Part shown: piece after piece, positions 35,906 to 47,980 of the stretch
Layout of the letters: each line of letters starts with the position of its first letter
How positions within the stretch are numbered: position 1 is the first letter of the stretch
NCBI GenBank assembly: GCA_002917075.1
Contig: NTMA01000001.1
Span: 1 to 64,000, forward strand
Length of the DNA stretch: 64,000 bases
Source: Hawksworthiomyces lignivorus
Lineage: Eukaryota > Ascomycota > Sordariomycetes > Ophiostomatales > Ophiostomataceae
Direction: 5' to 3'
Notes under the pieces: generated by a model
Seen by the model: only the letters and a program-made list of their open reading frames with translations
Database searches by the model: none
Told to the model about the DNA's origin: nothing
Position numbers and translations under genes: made by a program

Positions 35906-38809
35906 CTTCGAATAGCCTGCAAATAGACAAAATAGATGTTTAGAAAAAGGAAATTTCAAAAATGAAAGACGACTACAAGTAGGAAGCGTTGTTGAAACAA
36001 TAAGCCAAGAACAGGCAAGTTGGTGCGGTCGAGGCTGGGCTACACCGGATACGAAATACTAGCAGAAAATTGTGCATCCCAAAAGCAGCTCCTATTATAA
36101 AAATCTTGTTGCTCTTGTGGATGACGGAGGCGGCAGTATGCCTTCAATACCCAGTTCAGCTTGCGTTTGTGACGCAGAGTTCTGCTGAGGCCCTCTCACA
36201 GTCGAGAAGGTCCTGTGGTAGCCGGCAAAACTAGAGGTGAGGTCGAGTTGATGTTATCACGTGATTTAACTAACCCAATTTGATTGATTTTTTGTGGGGC
36301 GGCTGACTTGACAAGCCATCAGCGTCTTCCCATTCAACCTCTTGCCAGCGCACAGGCGGACTTTACCTGCAGAATGCAAGGCTGAAATAGTCGCTTACAT
36401 CATTCCGTAATAAGTACCACATAATGTTATTTATGCGGAAGAGGTACTAGCTGTGGATTTTTTTCTCAAAAGAGAAAGAGCTAGATCCGGCGACTGGCCC
36501 ACCTCCATCTCCCTGCAATACCCAACTCTTATTACACCACTCGCCAAAAACTCGCACCCTCAGTCTCCAAGACCCACGACTGCCGCGTCGTAATAGCGCG
36601 TCCACAGTCAAAAGACACGATTTAACAAATAACTGGGTCGTAACAAAGAGAAGCGTCAAACAGAAAATATGAAAAGGGAAATAAGATCGAAGCTGCCATC
36701 AGCGTTCTATTGTTTTGTTTACATATAAAAAAGGGGCCGGTGCAATTGAGCCTCATTTCTTTCGTAACGACACATGCAGACATGAAAAGCCAGGTCTGAA
36801 AGGAAAATAAGAAAAAAATCTTGACATGTGTATAACACGAGAACAGATCGACACGGTTTCTTTAAGTGGCTGAGCGTGGAAACAAAAGCACTAGTGTTGG
36901 TTCTACAGCTTTACGCTGCGCATGCTCTCTTCACGCCTTCTGCTCCTCTTTAGTCTACCCAAGACAGAGGCTGCAACCAAATTGGAAACAAACCACCCCA
37001 TTAGCCATTTCGCATAGAAATAGCATATTCAGGTACTCAAGAGAAAGCCCTTAATTTAGGGATCACAACGAGTACAAATACATTTGACAAAGGCGAAGTC
37101 GCCCCCGTCCACGATCAAAATGAAGATGGTTTACATGGGATGGTGGCGGGTGGCCGTCGAGGAGAGATGCGTAAAAAAGGAGACCCATCCAATTTGTCAA
37201 CGACTCTTCATATCTATTTCCCTTGCAGAGGCTGATCTACGCGTCGGGTGTAGAGTGGCGTTGTGCGATGCTGCGATTCAGACAGCTGTTGCAATTGCTT
37301 GTTCCCGCCGAGCCGCCGAGGAGAAAGAAGAGGAAGCAGGAGGGCAGGAAGAGGCCAAGAGTGGAGGGGACGAAGCGGATGTCGAAAGGGAAAAGCTAAA
37401 AGAGCCAGGATGGTGGTGGGGGACCCACACCGCGGGAACGGTACCTTGCGCGTTGGTTAAGTTTTGCTTTGTGGTGGTGTTGTTCTGTCGTTCTGTTCGT
37501 CCCTCTGTCGCTCTAAGTGGTATACTTCTTTGCTATTATTTGTTACCGCTAGGTTTTGGCTTCTGCCAGCAATCCCGTTTTAGTGTGCATGTATCTAATA
37601 ATGTTTCTTTCTTCTTCCGTCGCCGCTCCCTCCGCCGCCTCCCGCCGGCTGTCCTCGCCCTAAGGATTTTTTTTTTCTGTCCTCCTTCTTCCCCCTTGTC
37701 CCACTCACCGTTCTCACACTCTCTTCCTTTCTCTATTTTCTTCTTTCCGTCTCCCTTTTTGCTTCCTTTCATTCCATTCCTCTGTCAACATCGACGCATC
37801 AGTTTCTTCAACGTCTTAGTTTTCGGCGATCTTCTCATCTTTGATATCATCGTTATTTTACTCGGCTACCTCCTTTTTTTGCTCCCCCGACACACTTCCT
37901 CCTCGACCGCCACCCACGTCTCGCCAACAACAAACCATCGCGACGCGACCTTCTCTCGCATTTGGCGACGATTATCTATCCCGCAGCGCTTTCTGATGTT
38001 CTCGTTCATTTATTCATCTGAATTCTCGTAGTCTCCGAGAGAGCCGTGATTTTATATTCGCGACTGATCTGCGCGGAGTCTCGTGTAAGTGGCCTAACCC
38101 GTATTTAAATATCGACACAATGACTTCGTCTTTCTGCTCCTTTCTTTGCCTAGCCCATTTCTGCAGCCCTTCCCTCCTTGTCTGCCATTCTCAGAGTCTT
38201 AGATATTCTCTTGCATCTTCACTTCTCTATATACGTCCCATGCGCATCTCTCTTTCAGTCTTGCTCTCCTGTAAACAAACCTCTTCTCTTCGCCTCATCG
38301 AGGCTCGCATCACCATTCCCCCCTTTCTTAGTGACACGCACAAGCACAACCCTTCCCCCCCCCCCTTCCCAAATCCCCGTCTCCCCACTTAGCCACGCTT
38401 CGTCCGTCTCCAAACAACTTCTCTCAATCCACCTCCACAATAACAAGAAAAAAAAGAACCAACACGTCCCATCCTATAACACTGCACGCACACCACTCAC
38501 ATATATATACAGTCCACTCTCCTTACCCTTCCCTCACTCCCCGAAAATTTTCCCACTTCCACCTCCAATAACACAAATCGCCACGCCCGGATCGCAACAT
38601 TAATCAACAAACCACGCTCTTCAACCCTCTACATTTGCTCTACGCACAGTATCCACCGTCGATTTCATTTCATCTTAGGCGCCGACACGTACTAGACGAA
38701 ACAAACACTAACAACCCGCGTAAAGAACTATACAAGAGCAGCAACTGACGTGACAGCTCAACCCAAGCTACTTGTCCGCCTTATTCACATCGTCGTTGAT
38801 CACTCCGTG
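35906..38809. other. 2.9-kb intergenic with long pyrimidine-rich tract before itc1
   Basis: No gene is supported. From about 37450 to 38650 the plus strand is mostly C and T with many T and C runs, matching fungal promoter or leader sequence ahead of itc1. A 315-codon frame at 37084-38031 runs through this low-complexity sequence, has no domain, and is judged non-coding. Confidence 0.5.
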
Positions 38810-41800
38810 ATGGTAAGTTGCTTCTCATCTCGCTTCCTTTGTTTTTGGTCTGCATTCGCGGTTTTTATTTCGCGCCTTGATGTTTCCGGTTTTCTGTGCT
38901 ACGTGATATATTATTATATTGCTCTCCACAACGACCCTTTTGTCTCTGTGTCCCACTCGCTCAGATACTTCCCATTCACTGTCTTTCGGTTTTACTTCTT
39001 TTCGGGCTTGTATGCTCACTTCTAAATTTACAGGTGCTGTTTAAGCGCAAGCCGGTGCAGCTCCGGCCGCCTCCGGCCAATTTAAAAGACACAGACGAGG
39101 TTTGTTTGCTTTCTTTCTCTCCTTTCCCTTTCAAGCATCTTCGGCGCGTCAGAGCCTATTGCTCTTTCACTTCTAGTCGCCACCAGCCGAGCTAGCCGAC
39201 TGACTCGTTCCTTCTTCCAGGTCTGGTATATAAAGAAGACTGGCGAGATTTTCACGTCTTATGATGAGTATCTCTCAAGGTTTGTTTCTGTCCCACCGTG
39301 AACTTGCGTCCATCTGGTAACACATGGTTTTTACACGCACTGATTTTGGCTATGCGTTGCGTCAACTCTTCGTTATACTAACTCGCATGCTAGAATGGAC
39401 TTTTATAAACAGGTATTTAGAGCCGAACATCTTCTTCTGGTTCCCAGCTCAGAGAACCGGAATAGCCGCAGGTAAACAAGAACTAGCAGTCTAATTGGTG
39501 CTCCAACCAACAGAGGCGATTTAATTGCCAAATTACTGGCCACTCAAATTTGAACTTTTTTGATGCGCTAGAGAGCGAGGTTGGTTTCCTTTCCTCTTAC
39601 AGTTTTGCTTTCCCACCAAACCAGTCATTATTTTGGCGCACGAGATGTTGTATACTACTATAGAGGTTCGGCTTGTGCGTTAACAATTCCTGTGCAGCGT
39701 GCAGGCGCAGCTGAAGTTGAGCAGTCTTTCCCCGAAGCCCTCAAGGGCCCAGTATTACGCCGAGTCCAATTTCAGACGGTGTCGCGAATCGACACTTTAG
39801 TCGATCAGATCTACGACGAGTTCAAGGCGGACTATCACCCAGGCGAGGCAGTGACTGTCGTCATGTTTGATGGCGAGCGGCGGCATGGCGTTGTCCGGGA
39901 CAAGACACGATACGGCTCCAAAGTCCTTCCCGACGGTACTCTCACCCCACCCTACACGCGGTACATCGTCAGCTTAGATGGACGACGAGGTGACGAAGCC
40001 GTCGTGGAAGAGGCAAACATCTCCCGCGATCGCAAGGTTTTCACAAAGGCTGTTTTGCGGTCATTTATCAAGAAGACGGTATCAAGAGAAGCGTGGAATG
40101 GTGCTCCTTGGTTGGTCAAGCACGATGTGGCCGAGGCATACCATATCGACACGCGTGTCCCCTCCAATCTCCTGTATAATACGAAGATTCTAGAACGAAA
40201 GCAGATGCTGGCACAGAAGCGCTCGTCACAGCAATCATCACACGATCTCAACAGCCTCCTCAACAGCAGCCCCAGCAGCCCGGAAGCCCAGTCTGGCGGC
40301 GTCCTTCGCTTGCCGGAACTGAAGCCGGGACCAAAGAGCCACAAGACCAAGCATCCGGTGATGACCAGCGAGCGTGAGCGGCGGGAGTATGATCAGGAGC
40401 TGAAGATGCAGCAGCAGCTGCTAAATGGTTCGTCGAAAACTCGGCCCAATGGTTTTGCGCACCATCCACAACCGGGCCAGTTCCAGCATTTGCCTCTCCC
40501 AAACAACCCCTTTCAGTTTTCTTTGTCGATGCGAAATCAAACCCTCACACCACCAGGTTATTTTGTGTACGAAGCTCCGGCGCAACCCGCTCCGCCTCCC
40601 GCTCCGAAATACCCCATCGAAGATCTCCAGCTCGAACCGACCAAGTCGACAAGGCCCCCGCTGAGGTTCCTGTGCAACGATCCACCCGTTGACGTCGATG
40701 AGATAGCAGCCTCTCCAGTCGCAAAAAAGATCCTCATGAAATCGGTTGGGCCGCTGCTGGAGACGTGGGACACGTTGAACGTGTACTGCGAAATCTTCAA
40801 ACTCGACTCCTTCACCTTTGATGATTTTCTTGAGGCGCTACTCTCTGCATCCGACGAGTCCCCTGTGCAGTTGTTCGACGAGATTCATTGCTCTGTCCTG
40901 AAGACGCTGGTTCAGTCCGAGGCCGACGGTGGCGAAGTGCAAATCCAGCTACCAGAGCTCGACGACGAAGACGAGGACGAAGACGAGGATGAAGAGGGCG
41001 AGGATGAGGACGAGCCTGAGCCCGAGCCCGAGCCTGAGCCAAAGCGGTCGACCCGCGCAACCAGGAGCAGCATGGCGAAGTTGGAGGCCGAGAGGCTGGC
41101 AGCTGAAGCCGCGGCAGCAGAGAAGGAGAAAGAGAAAGACGAAGAGCCAGCTCTTATCCATCGTGCCGAAGATGCTCTTGCCGAGTTCGACTGGATTGAT
41201 GAACTGCGAAAGAGACATTTCAAGGATGGCGGCTGGCAGCTGATCATCGTGGGCCTGTTGTTCCAGCTGTCCAAAGACGAACGCCGCCAGCCAATCTGTG
41301 ATGAGCTGCTGGCGCAGATCGTGCCTCCAGACGTCGAGGCCACCAGAGAGACTGTGCAAGAGCATTATTCTGCTCTAAATATCAACTACCGCGTCCAAGT
41401 CCTGCAGATCATCTGCATGTTGACCATGGAGACCAAGGCCGTCCGTGGATACATGGAAGACTGCAGCGAGCAGATGACAAAGTATCGGAAAGAGAAGATC
41501 GAATGGCAGCGAGCAAGAAAGCAAGCGTAAGTTTTTTTTTTTTTTTTTTTTTTTTTTTCCTATCGTTTTAGTGTGCTTCTATTTGGCATCTAACAACCTT
41601 TACAGAATTGAGGAACTCAAGCCTTTGAACGAGCAACGCAAAATCCTTCTTCCCGACAATCTGCCGCCTTCGCCTCCGCAGGAACCGACAAAGTCGGAAA
41701 TCGACGTGAAAATGAGCGACGCCGAAGACATGACCCCAGGTGTCGACGAAGATACAGAAGACGAAGACGGCCCGAGCGTGCATGCTCGCGGTCGCAGTCT

Positions 41801-42758
41801 TCGCCGAGCAGAAGACCGTGCTGCAGAACGCAAGCGCAAGAGAGAGGAGGTACAGGAACGAAAGAGAGAAGCGGAAGCAGCGGCAAAAGCTCCCAAGCAG
41901 TCGAAGCAATTTATTAAACTGCTCCGAGACATTGAGAAGAAGGAAGCAGAGATCAAGAACTGTGAGGACGAGATCGCCACGTTAGACAACGACCTGCGCG
42001 AGGCCGACTGCCCGCGCACTCGGGTGCTTGGCAAGGACCGCTTCTGGAACCGATACTATTGGTTCGAGCGCAACGGCATGCCATACGGCGGGCTGCCCAC
42101 GAGTTCGACGGCCGAGGCTAATTACGCCAACGGCTGCATCTGGGTGCAAGGCCCTGACGAGCTGGAACGCGAGGGATACATCGATATGGCGCCTGAATTG
42201 CAAAAGGAGTACAAGGCCAAATTTGACATGACGGTCCCAGAGCGCAAGAAGCGAGAAGAGGGAGCGACCAGTGTGTTCAATGCACACCAGTGGGGCTACT
42301 TCTCGGAACCTCAGGAGCTGGACGAACTGATCGGGTGGCTGGATCCACGCGGATTCAACGAGATGAAGCTACGGAAGGAGCTCGTCACTTTCCGCGGAAA
42401 GATTGTCGCTAATATGGAGAGCCGCAAGAAGTATCTTGGTCTGTCCGAAACCGAAACGGCCGAGGACAAAGATAAAGAAGATAAGAACAAGGCGACGCCG
42501 GCCAAGGGCAACAAGGGTTCGGCCAAGCGCATGAGCACACGCACCCGAAACGTTCTGACGCCAGAACCGTCTCCCCCCGTCTTGCGCTGCACGCAATGGG
42601 TGAACGGCATGGCGATAGAAGATCTAGGCCACATTCACAGCGAACAACCGCCACCGGCTCGGTCTCGCAAGCAAAGCCGCAAGAAAGAGACCGCCGACGA
42701 AGTGTCAGAGCCACCGCGAAAGAAGGCTATGACTCGCCAAGGAAGTCGTCATCACTAA
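38810..42758 (+). CDS. itc1: Itc1-like subunit of ISWI chromatin remodeller (WAC, DDT, WHIM domains)
   Basis: Seven exons (38810-38812, 39034-39099, 39221-39279, 39394-39412, 39514-39579, 39698-41526, 41606-42758) give 1064 residues. Itc1/Acf1 partners the ISWI ATPase and targets it to nucleosomes. The first exon is only the ATG; joining gives MVLFKRKPVQLRPPP. The WAC domain (about 22-130) is assembled from five small exons: VWYIKKTGEIFTSYDEYLSR, MDFYKQ, RRFNCQITGHSNLNFFDALESE, then VEQSFPEALKGP. The DDT domain lies near 400-470 (PLLETWDTLNVYCEIFKLDSF). A Glu/Asp-rich stretch follows (about 493-521), then charged helices, and the WHIM/D-TOX motif DRFWNRYYWFERNGMPYGG near residue 825. The 3-nt and 19-nt exons are unusual but required by homology and phase. 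Intron 6 has a 27-nt T run. Confidence 0.9.
41532..41558 (+). repeat. T27 homopolymer inside itc1 intron 6
   Basis: 27 consecutive T directly after the GTAAG donor of the intron 41527-41605, on the sense strand. Confidence 0.9.
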
Positions 42759-44672
42759 TGGACAACAACAAGCTGGTCTGCATAGCTATGGCTTATCTCC
42801 TGTACAGACGTACCGGTAGAATTGCTGTTTGTATTGATTTTATTGTGTCCTTTGTGTCTTATCTTCGATAAGTTCTCTTGGGTCTCTTTGCATATCTTAG
42901 ACTCAAAGGTTATACTATTAGGAGCACAGAATGGGCCGCTATTGATTTTAGGGCGAGATGTTTGTAGTTTAAGGGTAAGATTTGGTGGGTGGTTATTCTG
43001 ATAGGGAACACAAGGGAGAGAGACGCAAATGACAGGCGAAGAGCTCCCAGGTTCACTCAAGCATTCAGAAAGGCGTTTTGTCGGTTTCCATTGCATAAGG
43101 CTAGATGGTTTATTGGGGAGCGGATTCAATGAGGCGGCGTCTTGGAAACAAACCTTTGGTAGGCAAAAAATGCATAGCGGTCTGGTGCATGAAACATCGA
43201 ACCAAGGAATGGAACTATAGATTCTATAATAGACAGGTTGAGGAGCAAACGAATCCTAGAGCCAGTAGATGCTATTCATTGTCTTACTTGCCTCACTGTC
43301 GTCAATCCCAATTACGCGTCTACGTGAGGCATCTAATTGTTCGCCCCATCACAGCCCAACTTACCATCACGCTAGAGAAGAGAAAGATGAGGCTGATACT
43401 ACGAAGTAGAGCTGCCAGAACAGATGAATTTGGACAAAAATAAAAATGGAAAGGCGCCCAACAACAGAACACCGGGCAGAACAGAAAGCATGAATACCTC
43501 ATGCCATATTTACAAAGGGACGCACCACACGAAATATGTGTTGCATATGTGCATGTCCAGGGATCGTTGTATGGTCTAAGAAGTAATATGGTACGTAAAC
43601 AGAAATTTAAACCAAGAATAAGAGAGTTTGAACGACAGATAGGGAGCAGGATCAGGGGAGGGCCAGAACTTCCCGAGGTGCAACTAACAAAAGGGGATAG
43701 TCAGAAGAGCAACCTTGAGCCATGATGCCACAAGCCAAATATACAAGCAGTCAAAACAACCAATTCTAGTACGCCGTAGAGGAACTCTTATCAAAAACCC
43801 GAAGACATAATTTTGCGGAATGACCCAAATAAGAAACACGACGGGGTACAGCAAACGTAGCTTTCGGGCCTCTACAGCCTGCACGCAGCCGGGTCTCGCC
43901 CGACTTCACACTCCGCTGGATCGATATACACCATAAGCAAAAATAAACGCGATTCAGCATCGGCTTTTCTTCTATGTAGCCCATCCGTGCGCAAGCAAGA
44001 GCATTAGATCACACCTGCAAAGGATAGGACATAAAGAGCGAGCACAAAAACCAAAGACCGAATAATGGGATAAAGCATCACGGCCCAACGACCGGCCCAT
44101 TTGCCGTTGTAGATGTTCATTTAGAAGCACATCGTTATGGCTGTGTTTACTTTTGTTTCAACTTAAATGATCTTTTTACCCCCTTATTTATATTCTTTCT
44201 CTTCGTTTGCTTCACCTTCAACAATGGTGCTTTAACAGTAGAGTATCAGTATCTTGTTCTACCCTGCAGAGGTCCTCACAGCTACCGTTCGTCATACTGT
44301 AGTCTACATTTCTTGGTGTTTTCAATTACACATATCTCATCTCCTTCCACCTTCTGCTTCTTCGACGAACAACACTTGTCTCGTCAGTAGGAGTGTGGTA
44401 TTCCCCGGTTCGAACTGTATGATAAGGACATACATATCTTATTATATAGGATTGAAAAAGCTAGGTGCACGGCATAAGCAAAACCAGAGAAACATACAAA
44501 AAGAAGAGGAAGAGAGTGGAATCGCAAGAAGAAAAATGCCTGAGCATTTATCTTCAGTGTGCTGCAACGGAGGCAATATTTGAGCATTCCGTAAAGCTAT
44601 AGTAGCTTGTGACAGAGTGAAGGTTCGGCCGCAGGGCTACAATCCCAACCTCCAACCAAAGCCATTTTGACT
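42759..44672. other. Intergenic, 1.9 kb
   Basis: This is the 3' region of itc1 and the promoter of the CCCH gene. No coding region or RNA gene is recognised. Confidence 0.5.
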
Positions 44673-46844
44673 ATGGCTTTCACGCAACCCGGCCAGCTTT
44701 GTAGCTCAGATGGAGGACAGCAGCAGCTACATCAATATGAAGGATGGCAAACTGACTCGAGACACCGCCTCTCGACAGCCATGGAGGAAGGCCGCGTGGC
44801 AAGCAGCGCGGCAAGCAACACTTCAGACGGAAGAGGCCTCATACAGGCGGCACCCCAGGCGCCTCAGGTGCTGCAGATGCCGCATGACTTATTGCATCAG
44901 CTTCATCATCAACCGTCTTCAAGAAATACTTATAGCCAGCAATATGCACCACCCTTGCAACCCGGCACATACTCAGCTCGGAATCATCACCATCAGCAAG
45001 AGCGGAAGCAAGAACTACCGCTATCTCAGAATCATAGTGCCAACTCTCATCAGCATTTTCAAGACACCCATGCGAACACTTGTCTGGCTCACATCAATGT
45101 GGACAACGATTGCCAACCCAGGAGCAGCGGTCACCAGTACAATATTATTAGAGGGAGCAGTCATACGAACAGTGGTCTCGTAGTAAAAGCCGACCGGCAG
45201 GCCACCTCATTAAGGCCACTCTCCACCGACGTTTCCCACAACAGCGTCATGGATCCATCATCTACCCTCTCTATTACACCTGCCTTAACTCTACATGCCA
45301 GCAACATGGATAGCAGCGGTGCAGACAGTACAGACTCTCTCGAAATTCGGCGTCTACCAGCCAATTCGGAGAGCCGTGCTAGCAATACGGACGTCAGTGT
45401 CAATGCGTCCGCTGTCATGAGTCATGAGGACTACCTTGGTGATACTAGATACAATGCTACACCAGCAGCGTCCCCCTTCGACAACGCCAACTGGCGTCTT
45501 TCTGCTTCTGAAGCACAGATTGCGCCTCTGTCGTCTTCGCATCGAGCAGATGTCTCGAGTAGAACAGCTCCTGTAAACCATGAGCTTTTCTCTGCCCCAA
45601 CATCGTCTACTTTCCTTGAGCCGGCGCGTCCACCTCTATTAAATACAGCTTTCGTGACTTCTATACCTAGAAATGGCCATTTCTCTGCCTATTGTTACGA
45701 TCGTGGCAATGGCCATTTCACACGGCTTATTCCCGCTGACACGCTGCCACCAATGAAAGGCATTCAACCGGTGCACAGGGACAGTAGCGATATGATTGTC
45801 TTACTAGATCCCTTGGCTCAGACAGGTTCAAGAACGCCATACCGAATGAATTCATCAAGTATGGTATCACCAATGCTATCCACCATGGTAGGCACCACAA
45901 ACATGTACACAATGCCAGTGACGCAGTTCCAGCCTCAGGTACAGTATTGATACTCCAACTTAGCCACAGAAACGCGAACTCTGTCTCATATGGAAGATAA
46001 CTGCTCAAAATTATTAACAATTTATGTTACACAGTCACAATATCCTGCACCCATTGCCCCTATAATCCAACGCCAGAACAAAAAGAATAAGATATACTGC
46101 GATAAATGGGTGCACGAGGGTATCTGTGCTTTTACGCAGCAGGGTTGCAAGTTCAAACATGAGATGCCGCACGACCATGCAACACAGAGATTGCTTGGCC
46201 TCTTTCATGGATACCCCACATGGTACAAGAAGATGCAGAGCGAGCAGCTTGGTGGAAGCAAAGATGAGCCTCTGTCGTCGCTCTTGTCGCCGGCGCAGCT
46301 AAGCTCCACGGCAACTTGTGCCACTAAGGCATTACCATCAACAACACGGCCGCCTCAAATACGCAATCGAGAGGTTGCTCTTGATGAGAGCGGTGGTGGC
46401 AACGAGGCCGATTACGGCCACAGCAGCATGGCAGGCCATTGGCGTTCTAGAGCTGACAGCACGCCGTCATGGCACCGGCAACAAAGTACACGCGTCGAAC
46501 AGATAAATAACAGCAGCATCGATGGGAATTCTATGATGAGCTCGACAACTAGCCCCGGCCCCGGCAAGATACCCTTGACAGACGCGGCTGGTGGCATCCA
46601 GCCCCGATCACGAGACGCTAGTTGCAGCTTTGGTCCTATCGCACCTCCGCTGAGAGCTGACCCGGCGCCAGCGACTTTGCCGTATTGTGCTCCGAGTGAG
46701 GCTAGTGGATTGACCAGAGACATACATTCTCAATTCGTGAAATTTTGTCATCTATCCACACTGCCGCATCCAGAGGCGGAAGACAGAGACGAGCGTGCTT
46801 TGATCAGCCCGCCGTCGCATCCCGAACCAGCGGAAAAATCCTAG
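44673..46844 (+). CDS. Single-finger CCCH zinc-finger protein, largely disordered
   Basis: Exons 44673-45938 and 46035-46844 join in phase (donor CAG/GTACAG, acceptor ACAG) to give 691 residues. The first 420 residues are Gln/His/Ser/Thr-rich without a recognisable fold. The second exon opens near a basic stretch (QNKKNKIY) leading into one finger with spacing Cys444-x8-Cys453-x6-Cys460-x3-His464, then the conserved extension HEMPHDHATQRLLGLFHGYPTWYKK. This finger plus extension recurs in Pezizomycotina proteins of unknown function (from memory). C-x8-C-x5/6-C-x3-H fingers usually bind RNA, so a post-transcriptional regulator is likely but unproven. The ATG at 44673 is the first in frame. Confidence 0.82.
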
Positions 46845-47980
46845 CAGCTCAGAACTCGACATAAACGCGGCTGGCAACCACAGATACCTCCCTCCTATAA
46901 TCATAATAAGAAAGAACTAAACCTTACTAATTCCGAGAAACAAGTAGGAGAGCGGAAGAGAGAAGCCTAGTTTAATTATAAACTAGATCCATCCTAGACG
47001 CTCAAGTGGAGGAAATAAAATGCGGGAAGGAAATGTGATTGCGGTCCTCTAATTTCTTAATTTGGTATTTCAAGTAGTTGAAAGAGCAACTGCTCTACGT
47101 GAAGAAGACTTTCCAATTGTATCTCAAAGCTAGTCATAATACGTCGTTTTGTTTTGTTCGGTTTTTTTTTTTTTTTTTTTTTTTTTTTTGGTTTCATTCC
47201 CCGCTCTTGTGTTTTTGTCTCTTTCAATGATTTTATTCTTACCAGACACGGTCTTATCTCAAAGTGAGGGTATGGAGGCGGAATAAAGAACAGGACGATG
47301 GAATTCTAGTTCACCTATTTACTTCTTTTCTCCTTTTATCATGTCTGTAGTTCCTTGCGTTACTCTCGAAGCGGTGCGATCTAATTTGTGTTTTTCAATC
47401 TTTGAAGATAAAGAAATAGATTTAAAATACACCTGCAAAGATCTGTCGAATTTGGAAGTGTCAGTAAGTGTTGATAATCCGATGGCTTTTCGACATTGCT
47501 GGCGTTGTTCTGTAAGACTCGTTGAGTGACGTTAAAGTCCTCCTTGCACTGTGGCGGTGCTAGTCAAGCCACCTTTCTTCTCTCCGCGGGGCAGCTCACA
47601 GCATCGAACCGCAAACGACATAGAGACAGCTGCCTGCCCGCCAGCTTTATAACGTTGTCCTTCATCTCCCACTTCACAGAGGCCTTTCATATCCGCTCTT
47701 GCTCTGCATATCTTCGAGGTTCGCTGCGGAGAAAGTCGTGCAGTGCACAACTGGCCCTTCTACGAAAAGTTCTCCCACAGGCATGATCTCGTGACGATTG
47801 TGCGAAGTACGCCATCGTGATTCCCCGCCGCTTAGCAATTGGCTTGCTGTGACCCAAGCCCGGACCTCGTCGACAGAGGATTGACTCTTATCGGCTCCCC
47901 GCGTACGGTCCTTTCAAGCACTCTTTAACAACTTACCAGCTATTGTATTTGCTTTTTTTTTCTCTTTTTTCTTTCCCACA
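46845..47980. other. Intergenic, 1.1 kb
   Basis: Holds the CCCH gene 3' end, a 28-nt T run at 47162-47189, and the csn3 promoter, whose last 40 bases before the start codon are T/C-rich. No gene is supported. Confidence 0.5.
47162..47189 (+). repeat. T28 homopolymer
   Basis: 28 consecutive T in the intergenic region between the CCCH gene and csn3. Seen directly; no function inferred. Confidence 0.9.

Noticed and set aside
37084..38031. 315-codon plus-strand frame before itc1
   Set aside because: It runs through a C/T-rich low-complexity region, has homopolymer-derived Phe/Ser/Leu/Pro runs and no domain, and is better explained as promoter or leader sequence.
44699..44712. TAGCTCAGATGG, resembling a tRNA A box
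   Set aside because: No matching B box or cloverleaf follows, and it lies inside the coding start of the CCCH gene.
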